The position numbers and the translations under genes were made by a program. The notes below the pieces were generated by a model. That model was given only the letters and a program-made list of their open reading frames with translations, was not told the DNA's origin and did not search any database. This document shows, in pieces, positions 19,449 to 27,634 of a DNA stretch of 64,000 bases; within the stretch, counting starts at the first letter, position 1, and the number at the start of each line of letters is the position of its first letter. Source of the stretch: JBBQNR01 sp963774075 (GTDB lineage Bacteria; Actinomycetota; Thermoleophilia; Solirubrobacterales; JBBDJG01); assembly GCA_963774075.1 (NCBI GenBank), contig CAVZDP010000002.1, positions 186,001 to 250,000 on the forward strand, written 5' to 3'.

Positions 19449-19679
19449 CTAGACGCGGTAGCGGTAGGCGAGCTTGCCCTGGGCGAGCTCTTCCAGCGAG
19501 ATCGTGAGGTAGTTCTTCGAGGGCGTGTCCACCATCGGAGGCGGAAACTCCTCGAACACTCCCTCGCCGAGCGTGTGGTAGTAGTTGTTGATCTGCCTCG
19601 CTCGCTTGGCCGCCACGATCACGGCGGCGTAGTGAGAGTCGGCATGCTCGAGAAGCTTGTCTATACGCGGGTGGATCAA
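19449..19679 (-). CDS. rpoZ: RNA polymerase omega subunit
   Basis: RpoZ (76 residues) supports assembly of the beta' subunit. TTG 19679 is chosen because AAGGAG lies 5 bases upstream and it gives the family N-terminus IHPRIDKLLEHADSHYAAVI; the upstream open frame reads into gmk. The family core AAKRARQINNYY and the C-terminal SLEELAQGKLAYRY are present. Confidence 0.95.
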   Translation of the reverse strand: MIHPRIDKLLEHADSHYAAVIVAAKRARQINNYYHTLGEGVFEEFPPPMVDTPSKNYLTISLEELAQGKLAYRYRV

Positions 19680-19719
19680 GTTTTCTCCTTGTGAGCCGGC
19701 CCTGGCCTGAAGACTGATT

Positions 19720-20295
19720 CTAGCGTGCCGTGTCGGCAGCGAGCTCGGACCGCACGAGCTCCGACAGCTCACGTGCGGCCCGTTCGACGTCGTCGTTGAC
19801 GATCACGTGCGGGAATTCGGAGCGCGCCGCGAGCTCCTCCTCGGCGACGCGCAGGCGCCGCTCTATCTGCTCCGAGGTGTCCGTTCCCCGGCCCTCGAGC
19901 CGCTCGCGGAGAGCCTCCGGTGTCGGCGGGGCCACGAACACGGGCACCGCGTCGGGCATCCGCTCTCGCACCTGTCGCGCGCCCCGGACCTCGATCTCGA
20001 GCACGACGCCGAGGCCCCGCTCGAGCCGGGGCAGGACCTCGGACAGGAGCGTGCCGTAGCGATGACCCGAGTAGGTGGCGTCCTCCATGAACTCGCCGGC
20101 GGCCAGCCGCCGCTCGAACTCCTCCTGGGAGAGGAAGTGGTAGTCCACCCCCTCCCGCTCGCCGGCCCGTGGAGGCCTGGTGGTTGCTGAAACCGAGAGC
20201 TCCAATCCGGGAACGGCACCGAGTAGCGCTCTGATCAGGGTGCCCTTGCCGACCCCCGAAGGGCCTGTGACGACGAACAGCCGGCCTCTCGTCAC
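19720..20295 (-). CDS. gmk: Guanylate kinase
   Basis: Gmk (191 residues from GTG 20295) phosphorylates GMP. The P-loop GPSGVGKGT is at about 11-19, followed by SVSATTRPPRAGEREGVDYHFLS and the GMP-binding and lid regions. The frame remains open far upstream over mihF, but only the region after GTG resembles the family. Confidence 0.96.
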   Translation of the reverse strand: MTRGRLFVVTGPSGVGKGTLIRALLGAVPGLELSVSATTRPPRAGEREGVDYHFLSQEEFERRLAAGEFMEDATYSGHRYGTLLSEVLPRLERGLGVVLEIEVRGARQVRERMPDAVPVFVAPPTPEALRERLEGRGTDTSEQIERRLRVAEEELAARSEFPHVIVNDDVERAARELSELVRSELAADTAR

Positions 20296-20327
20296 GGATC
20301 CGCGCGCTTCCGGCGGCGTACTACCGG

Positions 20328-20660
20328 CTATTTGCGAAGGTAAGAGACCAGCTCCGCCCGCTGGCGTGGAGAGAGCCCGCCGATCGTCTTGCTCGGAGAG
20401 ATGCGGCACTGGCTGAGTATCTTGTTGACCTTCACCTGCCCGTACTTGGGCACGGCGAGGAGCATCTCCGAAACCTTCGCGGTCAGGATGTACTCGGGGG
20501 GCGAGAGCAGCAGGGTCTGCGGGCTGACGCGCCCGGCGCGCAAATCTTTCTTGAGCTTGGCGCGCTGCGTCCTGATCCCGTTCGCGCGCTTCAACGCCTC
20601 CATCCGCTGAGTGAGCGAGCGCTCGGGTGCGCTCGAGGGCGACTTGGTGGCGGCGGGCAT
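20328..20660 (-). CDS. mihF: Integration host factor, actinobacterial type (mIHF)
   Basis: This 110-residue DNA-binding protein matches mIHF, an essential nucleoid protein of Actinobacteria unrelated to HU. Clear family segments are RMEALKRANGIRTQRAKLKKDL, VSEMLLAVPKYGQVKVNKIL and the C-terminal ISPSKTIGGLSPRQRAEL. The order mihF-gmk-rpoZ-coaBC is the same as in mycobacteria. A strong promoter ends 8 bases before the ATG. Confidence 0.95.
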   Translation of the reverse strand: MPAATKSPSSAPERSLTQRMEALKRANGIRTQRAKLKKDLRAGRVSPQTLLLSPPEYILTAKVSEMLLAVPKYGQVKVNKILSQCRISPSKTIGGLSPRQRAELVSYLRK

Positions 20661-20668
20661 GGGCGGCG

Positions 20669-20696
20669 ATTATAGACACGCGCATCGCCGGTGCAA
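20669..20696 (-). promoter_or_regulatory. mihF promoter, probably leaderless
   Basis: On the minus strand TTGCAC (20691-20696) and a perfect TATAAT (20669-20674) are separated by 16 bases. The -10 box ends 8 bases before the ATG, so transcription should start at or within one or two bases of the start codon. Confidence 0.65.
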
Positions 20697-20790
20697 GGAG
20701 AACGCGGGAAACTTTTTTGCGACTCGACTCGACCTTTACCGGAGGTGCAGTCGAGTTGAGGCAGGTTGACGTACTTCGCCGCTTTGCAGG

Positions 20791-21744
20791 CTATTCGCGA
20801 ATGCCTGTCAGACCGGCCCCGACAGCTTCGCGAACGCTTGCAAAGCCGCGTTTTGCGAGCAACTCTTCAAGCTCGGCTCGGATTCGGGCCGCCGCGGAGG
20901 GATCGCGGAAGCTCTCGGTGCCAACCGCCACGCACGTTGCACCTCCCAAAACGAAGTCGAGCGCGTCGCCTCCCCGCTGAATGCCGCCCATGCCTATCAC
21001 CGGCACACTGACGCGCGCGCTCACCTCACAGGTCATCGCGAGCGCCACCGCGCGCACGGCCGGCCCGGATAGGCCTCCCTGACCCGCGCCGAGCCACTGC
21101 GCGCCCGTCGCGGGGTCGAACGCGGCCGCCCGCAGGGTGTTGATCAGCGATATGGCATCCGCGCCTCCCTCCTCCGCCGCCTGGGCCACGCCGGCCACGT
21201 CGTCGGCGTTCGGCGTCAGCTTGACTATCAGCGGCTTGGCGCTGAGGTCCCTCACGGCGCCCATGAGCCCCAAGGTCTCGCCCGCCTCGGAGCCCATCAC
21301 GCAACCGGATTTCACGTTCGGGCACGAGACGTTCAGCTCCAGGGCCGCCACCTCGGGGCGCTCGGCCACCGAGCCCACGAGCAGGGCGAATTCCTCATAG
21401 GAGAAGCCGGCCACGCTCACGATCAGCGGCACGGGGAGCGTCGTCAGCACGGGCAGGTCCTCACTCAGGAAGCCGGACAACCCCTTGTTGGGCAAGCCGA
21501 TCGAGTTGATGAGCCCAGCCGGAGTCTCGAACAGGCGCGGAGTAGCGTTGCCGGCCCTCGGCTCGACCGTGATGGTCTTGGAGACGAAGGCCGAGAACGG
21601 AAATCGCTCCCGAAGCTCGTCGCCGAAGCTGCGCAGGGCCGCCACGGCGTCGAAGGTGCCGGACCCGTTCACGACGGGATGAGCCAGCTCGAGACCACCC
21701 ACGTCGACCCTGGTTCCGACCGCTGTCAGTGTCCCTTCAGCCAA
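20791..21744 (-). CDS. pyrD: Dihydroorotate dehydrogenase, class 1B catalytic subunit
   Basis: PyrD (317 residues) oxidises dihydroorotate and in class 1B works with PyrK. NGSGTFD, the active-site Cys in ELNVSCPNVKSG and the FMN-binding GMGGIQRGGDAL and CVAVGTESF segments are present. TTG 21744 overlaps pyrK by 19 bases and has GGAGG 4 bases upstream. Adjacency to pyrK supports the NAD-linked heterotetramer. Confidence 0.95.
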   Translation of the reverse strand: MAEGTLTAVGTRVDVGGLELAHPVVNGSGTFDAVAALRSFGDELRERFPFSAFVSKTITVEPRAGNATPRLFETPAGLINSIGLPNKGLSGFLSEDLPVLTTLPVPLIVSVAGFSYEEFALLVGSVAERPEVAALELNVSCPNVKSGCVMGSEAGETLGLMGAVRDLSAKPLIVKLTPNADDVAGVAQAAEEGGADAISLINTLRAAAFDPATGAQWLGAGQGGLSGPAVRAVALAMTCEVSARVSVPVIGMGGIQRGGDALDFVLGGATCVAVGTESFRDPSAAARIRAELEELLAKRGFASVREAVGAGLTGIRE

Positions 21745-22589
21745 CCTTCCTCCAGCTCTCCGGCACTCATAACCGGTCCGTCAACGCACACACGGCGGTA
21801 GCCGGTGCGAGTCTTGACGACGCATCCGAAGCAGGCGCCGAAGCCGCAGGCCATCGCCTGCTCGAGCGCAAGCTGCGCCGGCACGGATGCCCGCTCGCAG
21901 ATGCGCCTCACCGCCTCGAGCATGAGCGGCGGGCCGCAGGCGTAAACCGCGATGGGCGTCACCGCCGAGGCGAGTTCGGCCTCGAGCAACGTCGTGACCT
22001 GCCCCTGCTCGCCCGCGCTTCCGTCATCGGTGGCGACACGCGAGTCGCAGGGGAAGAGCTCGGCGGCGGGCGCCAGCGCGGACGAGCGAAAGCCTGCGAG
22101 CGCGATTGCGTTTGCATCTCTCTCGCGAAGCGCCTCTGCCCAGATCACGAGCGGCGCCACGCCTGCGCCTCCTGCAACGAGCAGCGCGCGTGTCTCTGTT
22201 TCCCCCGTCAACGCTGAGGGTGCAGCGAAACCGACTCCGAGCGGCCCCACTACGTGCACGTCCTCCTCCGGCTCGAGCTCCGCGAGCCTCGCCGTGCCGG
22301 GACCGATGGCCTCGACCAGGAAGTCGAGCCGGCCGCCGCGTACGCGGCATACGGAAAACGCGCGCGCCAGGTACGGGCGCTCGCCCTCCCCACCGCCCCA
22401 GCCCCGCGCGGCGGCGAGCATGTAGAACTGGCCGGGCGCGGGCGTGGGACCCTGGCCGTCGAGCAGGCCGACCAGCCGGTATTCGCCGACGGTGTCGTTG
22501 CAAGCGACCTTGCAGGCTCTGCGGCCGAAGGGGGCGAGCGCTCGCGGTGTGGTCCCGAGCCCCGAAAGGCCGGCAGTGGCATCGGGCAT
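21726..22589 (-). CDS. pyrK: Dihydroorotate dehydrogenase electron transfer subunit
   Basis: PyrK (287 residues from ATG 22589) passes electrons from PyrD FMN to NAD. An FAD domain with RAFSVCR, an NAD domain (LLVAGGAGVAPLV, ACGPPLMLEAV) and a C-terminal 2Fe-2S site (CGFGACFGC...VCVDGP) are visible. GTG 22622, overlapping the carB stop as GTGA, is an equally possible start adding 11 residues. The longer open frame upstream is antisense-like noise in carB. Confidence 0.95.
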   Translation of the reverse strand: MPDATAGLSGLGTTPRALAPFGRRACKVACNDTVGEYRLVGLLDGQGPTPAPGQFYMLAAARGWGGGEGERPYLARAFSVCRVRGGRLDFLVEAIGPGTARLAELEPEEDVHVVGPLGVGFAAPSALTGETETRALLVAGGAGVAPLVIWAEALRERDANAIALAGFRSSALAPAAELFPCDSRVATDDGSAGEQGQVTTLLEAELASAVTPIAVYACGPPLMLEAVRRICERASVPAQLALEQAMACGFGACFGCVVKTRTGYRRVCVDGPVMSAGELEEGWLKGH

Positions 22590-22618
22590 CCCCGCGGCGG
22601 ATGGCGTGCTGGAAGAGC

Positions 22619-25600
22619 TCACTGCGGGGCCGGCTCGACGGCGGCTCGCCGGACCCGCTGCGCCGCCTTGGGTGGGACGGGCCCCTGGTGGAGCTCCTGG
22701 AGCGAACGCACCGCCACTCCCTCCACCCGCTCCGCGCCGATCGCTCCCACCGCGGCCGACGCGCCGGTCATCGTCGTGATGCAGGGCACGCCGTGCTCCA
22801 CGGCGGCGCGGCGAATCTCCCACCCGTCGGTGCGCGCGCCGCGACCTGCCGGCGTGTTGATGAGTAGGTCGACATCGCCGCCGCGTATGCGGTCCACCAC
22901 GTGCGGCGAGCCCTCGCCGATCTTGTTGAGCTGCTCCACGGCCACGCCCATGCTGCGGATCGCCTGTGCGGTTCCACGCGTGGCGAGCACGCGAAAGCCG
23001 AGCTGGTGCATTCGCGCCGCGAGCTGCGTGGCGGCGGGCTTGTCGGTGTCGCACACGCTTATGAAGACGCTTCCCTCCAGCGGCAACGCCACCCCGGCGG
23101 CAGCCTGGGACTTCGCGAACGCCGCCGGGAAGTCGCTCGCGATTCCCATCACCTCTCCGGTCGATTTCATCTCTGGCCCGAGCACGGCGTCCGCGCCGTG
23201 AAAGCGCTGGAACGGCAGCACGGCCTCCTTGACGCTCACGTGACCCAGCCGTCGATCCTCCGGCGGCAGCTCCTGATCGCGCAGCCGCTCGCCCAGTATC
23301 AGCCGGCAGGCAACCTTCGCCAGCGGAATGCCGATCGCCTTGGACACGAACGGCACCGTTCGCGACGCGCGCGGGTTGGCCTCGATCACGTACAGGCTGC
23401 TGTTGTCCACTAGCGCGAACTGCACGTTGAGCAACCCGACGACGCCGAGCCGAAGCGCAATCGCTCGCGTCTGGCGTCGTATCGCGGTCAGCATCTCGTC
23501 GCCCAGCGAGAGCGGCGGCAGCACGCACGCGGAATCCCCCGAGTGCACTCCCGCCTCCTCGACGTGCTGCATCACTCCCGCGATATAGGCCTCCTCGCCG
23601 TCGGCGAGCGCGTCGACGTCGATCTCGATCGCGTTCTCGAGAAACCGATCGAGCAGCAGGGGGTACATCTCATCCCGCACGTTCCGCTCGCCGCTCGCGT
23701 ACACGCGGTCGAGATAGCCGAGCAGGTCGCTCTCGGAGTAGCAGATCTCCATCGCTCTGCCGCCGAGGACGTAGGACGGCCGCACGAGCAGCGGGAAGCC
23801 GACCTCGGCCGCGCGCTCCACGCTCTCCTCTGGCGAGTGGGCGACCCCATAGGGCGGGTGCATGATCCCGAGCTCCGCGAGCACCCCACCGAAGCGGCCG
23901 CGGTCCTCCGCGAGGTCGATCGAGTCCACCGGCGTGCCGAGCAGGCGGACGCCGGCCTGCTCCAAGCTGTGCGCGATCCGAAGCGGCGTCTGGCCGCCGA
24001 ACTGCACGACGACCCCCTCCGGTCGCTCGAGCTCCACCACCTCGAGCACGTCCTCGACGGTGAGCGGCTCGAAGTAGAGCCGGTCCGAGGTGTCGTAGTC
24101 GGTCGAAACCGTCTCCGGATTGCAGTTGATCATGACGGCGTCGCGCTCCATCTCGCGCACCGTCATCGCGGCGTGCACGCAGCAGTAGTCGAACTCGATC
24201 CCCTGCCCGATCCTGTTGGGGCCGGAGCCCAGGATCACGACGCTCGGGCGCTCTCCGCGCCGTACCTCCTGGCCCGTCGCCGAGCCGGCGCGCTCGTATG
24301 CCGAATAGAAGTAGGGCGTCTCGGCCTCGAACTCGGCGGCGCACGTGTCCACCGACTTGAAGTCCGCTCGCAGCCCCTCGGCGAGCCGGTCCTGGCGCGT
24401 AACGCCCGCCTGCTCGTCCGAGAAGCCGAGCTCCTTGAGTCGCTGGATGCCTGGCTCGCCCTTCTCGGCGGCGATGAGCTCCTCGAACTGGCGCAGGAAC
24501 CAGGGGTGGATGGCGGTGCGCTCGTGCAGAGCCTCGACGGCCACGCCGCGGCGAAGCGCCTCGAACAGCAGGTCATAGCGGTCGTGAGAGGGCAGCTCGA
24601 GGCGGTCGAGCAACTCCTCGACCTGCTGCACCGGCTCGAGGGTCGTGTCGAGCTCCCTCGATCGAAGCGCCTTCATGAAGGCCTGCTTGAACGTGCGCCC
24701 GATCGCCATCGCCTCGCCCACGCTCTTCATCTGCGTGGTCAAGCCGCTATCGGCCAATGGGAATTTCTCGAACGCGAAGCGCGGCACCTTCACGACCGCA
24801 TAATCGATGGTGGGCTCGAAGGAGGCCGGCGTGCGGCGCGTGATGTCGTTGGGGATCTCCTCGAGCGCGTAGCCCACCGCCAGGCGAGCGGCGATCTTGG
24901 CGATCGGGAACCCCGTCGCCTTCGACGCAAGCGCGGAGGAGCGCGACACGCGCGGGTTCATCTCGATCACGAGAACCTCGTCGCCGGCCGGGCTGACGGC
25001 GAACTGGATGTTCGAGCCGCCCGTCTCGACGCCGACGGCCCGGATCACCGTCAGTGCCTGATCGCGCAGCACCTGGTACTGGCGATCGGAGAGCGTCTGC
25101 TGCGGCGCGACCGTGACGCTGTCTCCGGTGTGCACGCCCATGGGGTCGATGTTCTCGATCGAGCAGATCACCACGACGTTGTCGTTGTGGTCCCGCATCA
25201 CCTCGAGCTCGAACTCCCCCCAACCGAGAACCGACTCTTCGACCAGCACCTGCCCGATCGGACTCGCGTTCAGCCCTTCGGAGATGCGCTCGTGAAACTC
25301 TGCCTTCGCGCGCGCGATTCCGCCGCCGTGACCGCCGAGAGTGAATGCGGGGCGCACGACCACCGGCAACCCGAGTTCCTCGATCGCGCGGTCGGCGTCG
25401 GCCATGGAGGTGACGATGCTTGAGCGCGGCACGCGCAGGCCGACCTGGGTCATGGCCTCCCTGAACAGGTCGCGGTCCTCCGCCCGCCTGATCGCGTCGT
25501 AGTCGGCCCCGATCAGCTCGACCCCGAAGCGCTCGAGGGTGCCGTCCTCGTGCAGTGCCTTGGCGAGGTTGAGCGCGGTCTGCCCGCCTAGCGTCCCGAG

Positions 25601-25858
25601 CAGCGCGTCGGGGCGCTCCTTTTCGATCACGGCCGCCACCGACTCTGGGGTGAGGGGCTCCACGTACGTGGCCGTGGCGAACTCCGGGTCGGTCATGATC
25701 GTGGCCGGGTTCGAGTTCACGAGCACGACCTGGTAACCCTCCTCGAGCAGGACCTTGCACGCTTGCACTCCGGAGTAGTCGAACTCCGCCGCCTGGCCAA
25801 TCACGATCGGCCCGGAGCCGACGATCAGGATCTTTTCCAGGTCGGAGCGCCGCGGCAT
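22619..25858 (-). CDS. carB: Carbamoyl-phosphate synthase, large subunit
   Basis: CarB (1079 residues, full length) makes carbamoyl phosphate for pyrimidines and arginine. It has two ATP-grasp halves (SGPIVIGQAAEFDYSG; GSGPNRIGQGIEFDYCC), an oligomerisation domain, and a C-terminal MGS-like allosteric domain (GTAQAIRSMGVAVEQLNKI). It follows carA by 9 bases. Confidence 0.98.
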   Translation of the reverse strand: MPRRSDLEKILIVGSGPIVIGQAAEFDYSGVQACKVLLEEGYQVVLVNSNPATIMTDPEFATATYVEPLTPESVAAVIEKERPDALLGTLGGQTALNLAKALHEDGTLERFGVELIGADYDAIRRAEDRDLFREAMTQVGLRVPRSSIVTSMADADRAIEELGLPVVVRPAFTLGGHGGGIARAKAEFHERISEGLNASPIGQVLVEESVLGWGEFELEVMRDHNDNVVVICSIENIDPMGVHTGDSVTVAPQQTLSDRQYQVLRDQALTVIRAVGVETGGSNIQFAVSPAGDEVLVIEMNPRVSRSSALASKATGFPIAKIAARLAVGYALEEIPNDITRRTPASFEPTIDYAVVKVPRFAFEKFPLADSGLTTQMKSVGEAMAIGRTFKQAFMKALRSRELDTTLEPVQQVEELLDRLELPSHDRYDLLFEALRRGVAVEALHERTAIHPWFLRQFEELIAAEKGEPGIQRLKELGFSDEQAGVTRQDRLAEGLRADFKSVDTCAAEFEAETPYFYSAYERAGSATGQEVRRGERPSVVILGSGPNRIGQGIEFDYCCVHAAMTVREMERDAVMINCNPETVSTDYDTSDRLYFEPLTVEDVLEVVELERPEGVVVQFGGQTPLRIAHSLEQAGVRLLGTPVDSIDLAEDRGRFGGVLAELGIMHPPYGVAHSPEESVERAAEVGFPLLVRPSYVLGGRAMEICYSESDLLGYLDRVYASGERNVRDEMYPLLLDRFLENAIEIDVDALADGEEAYIAGVMQHVEEAGVHSGDSACVLPPLSLGDEMLTAIRRQTRAIALRLGVVGLLNVQFALVDNSSLYVIEANPRASRTVPFVSKAIGIPLAKVACRLILGERLRDQELPPEDRRLGHVSVKEAVLPFQRFHGADAVLGPEMKSTGEVMGIASDFPAAFAKSQAAAGVALPLEGSVFISVCDTDKPAATQLAARMHQLGFRVLATRGTAQAIRSMGVAVEQLNKIGEGSPHVVDRIRGGDVDLLINTPAGRGARTDGWEIRRAAVEHGVPCITTMTGASAAVGAIGAERVEGVAVRSLQELHQGPVPPKAAQRVRRAAVEPAPQ

Positions 25859-25867
25859 CAGATCCGC

Positions 25868-26995
25868 CTAAACGACCATCTCGAAGAAGCGGTCGAACAG
25901 GTAGAGGGAGTCGTGCGGACCCGGGCCGGCCTCGGGGTGGTACTGCACGCAGGCCGCCGGGACGTCGCGCAGGGTCAGGCCCTCGACAGTGCGGTCGTAG
26001 AGGTTGAGGTGCGAGAGCTCCGCGGTCCCGAAGTCGGTCTCCCAGCGCACCGGCTCGTCGCCGGAGATCTCCTGCTCGCCGCCGGGGCCGACGACCGCGA
26101 AGCCGTGGTTCTGCGCGGTGATCTCGATCCGCCCCGTGGCGAGGTCCTTGACCGGGTGGTTGGCGCCGCGGTGACCGAAGCGAAGCTTGAACGTCTCGAG
26201 GCCGACCGCCCGACACAGAAGCTGGTGGCCGAGGCAGATGCCGAAGACGGGTCGCTTTCCGACGAGCTCGCGCACCGTCTGGACGACGTGGTCGAGGGCG
26301 GCCGGGTCCCCGGGACCGTTGGCGAGGAAGACGGCGTCCGGCTCGTGCTGGAGCACTTCCTCGGGGGAGCTGGAGCACGGCAGCAACGTGAGCCGGCACC
26401 CGCGCTCGCCGAGCTCCCGCAGGATCGATCCCTTGATGCCCGTGTCGAGAGCGACGACGTGGGGGCCGTCACCCTCGAGGAGCACCGGCTCGCCAGGGGT
26501 CACCTCGCGCGCGAGGTCGAGCCCCGCCATCGAGGGCTCCGCCTCGACCAGCTCTCGCGCCTCGCGCTCGGACACCTCCGCGCTGAAGACCCCGCCCCGC
26601 ATGGCTCCCCGGTCGCGGATGTGGCGCACCAGCTCGCGCGTGTCGACGCCGCTGATGGCTGGGATGCCTTCGGCGCGCAGCCAGTCCAACCACCCCCCGA
26701 AGCTCCCGGTTTTCGCGCCTGAGCGAGAGCCGAAATTTTGTGCTTCGCGCATGATCACGGCGCGGGCGTGCACGTGCTCGGACTCGACGGCCCAGGGGCT
26801 AACCCCGTAGTTGCCGATCAGCGGATACGTGAACGTGATGATCTGACCCATGTAAGAGGGGTCCGTCACGGCCTCCTGGTAGCCGGTCATGGCCGTGTTG
26901 AAGACGACCTCCCCCGTCGAGGCGGCGTCCGCCCCGACCGCCTCGCCGTCGAAACGCGTCCCGTCCTCCAGAAGAACATAGGCTTCGCGCGTCAC
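25868..26995 (-). CDS. carA: Carbamoyl-phosphate synthase, small (glutaminase) subunit
   Basis: CarA (375 residues, GTG start) hydrolyses glutamine and feeds ammonia to CarB. The N-terminal domain (EVVFNTAMTGYQEAVTDPSYMGQI) and class I glutaminase with nucleophile Cys in GICLGHQLL, plus the NHPV and HPEAGPGP segments, are intact. A leader with short direct repeats lies between it and the isochorismatase gene. Confidence 0.98.
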   Translation of the reverse strand: MTREAYVLLEDGTRFDGEAVGADAASTGEVVFNTAMTGYQEAVTDPSYMGQIITFTYPLIGNYGVSPWAVESEHVHARAVIMREAQNFGSRSGAKTGSFGGWLDWLRAEGIPAISGVDTRELVRHIRDRGAMRGGVFSAEVSEREARELVEAEPSMAGLDLAREVTPGEPVLLEGDGPHVVALDTGIKGSILRELGERGCRLTLLPCSSSPEEVLQHEPDAVFLANGPGDPAALDHVVQTVRELVGKRPVFGICLGHQLLCRAVGLETFKLRFGHRGANHPVKDLATGRIEITAQNHGFAVVGPGGEQEISGDEPVRWETDFGTAELSHLNLYDRTVEGLTLRDVPAACVQYHPEAGPGPHDSLYLFDRFFEMVV

Positions 26996-27002
26996 GCCGC
27001 CC

Positions 27003-27085
27003 CCGTCCCTTCCGCAAACCGCCCGATCCGCAAGCGGCGGTCGTCCCTTCCGCCAACCGCCCGATCCGCAAGCGGATCGGGCGCA
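27003..27085 (+). repeat. Direct repeat with 10-bp hairpin before carA
   Basis: Two copies of about 34 bases (core GTCCCTTCCGC, AACCGCCCGATCCGCAAGCG) stand in tandem. The second copy completes a perfect 10-bp inverted repeat CCGATCCGC/GCGGATCGG around 27058-27080. No T-tract follows on either strand. It separates the isochorismatase gene from carA. Confidence 0.65.
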
Positions 27086-27091
27086 TGTTCT

Positions 27092-27634
27092 CTACTTGAC
27101 AAGCTTCTGGATCTCCTTGAACTCCGGCGTGCCGGCGGCGCGCAGCAGCTCGAACAGCGCCATCTCCACGCTCGTCACGACGGCGCCGGCGCGTTCCATC
27201 TTGTGCAGACCGAGCGCCCTGTTCTCCTCCGTGCGCGAGGCGACGGCGTCCTGGGCCACGTGCACCACGAGACCCTGCCCGAGCAGGTCGTCAGCGGTCT
27301 GGTTGACGCACACGTGGGACTCGATGCCGCAGAGCAGCACCTGATCGCGCCCGCTCGCGGAAAGGCCAGAGGCGAACTGCTCCGAGTCGGCGGCGCTGAA
27401 GCACACCTTCTCGATCGGCGACACGCCGTCGAGATGCTCGGCGACCTCCGGGACGGTCGCGCCGAGGCCTTTCGGATATTGCTCCGTGACCAGGGTCGGG
27501 ACGCCGAGCACGTTCGCTCCCTGCACCAGGGTGGCGACGTTGCTCGCCACGTCGGCGAAGCCGTTGACCGCGGGACGGAAAGCTTCCTGGACGTCGACCA
27601 CCACGAGCGCGGTGCGCTCGCGGTCGAGCTTCAT
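27092..27634 (-). CDS. Isochorismatase/nicotinamidase-family hydrolase
   Basis: This 180-residue protein belongs to the isochorismatase-like cysteine hydrolases. The Asp in VVVDVQEAF, the Lys in SPIEKVCFSA and the Cys in GIESHVCVNQT form the expected triad. The ATG overlaps the pyrC stop (ATGA) and has GGAGG upstream, so it is translationally coupled inside the pyr operon. Its substrate is unknown. The context would suit a nucleobase or carbamoyl-compound amidase (inference). Confidence 0.9.
   Translation of the reverse strand: MKLDRERTALVVVDVQEAFRPAVNGFADVASNVATLVQGANVLGVPTLVTEQYPKGLGATVPEVAEHLDGVSPIEKVCFSAADSEQFASGLSASGRDQVLLCGIESHVCVNQTADDLLGQGLVVHVAQDAVASRTEENRALGLHKMERAGAVVTSVEMALFELLRAAGTPEFKEIQKLVK

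Noticed and set aside
20697..20765. Inverted repeat (ACTCGACT/AGTCGAGT) between pyrD and mihF as a terminator
   Set aside because: On the minus strand the stem is followed by A, not T, and on the plus strand no gene ends before it. It may be a hairpin, but a terminator is not supported.
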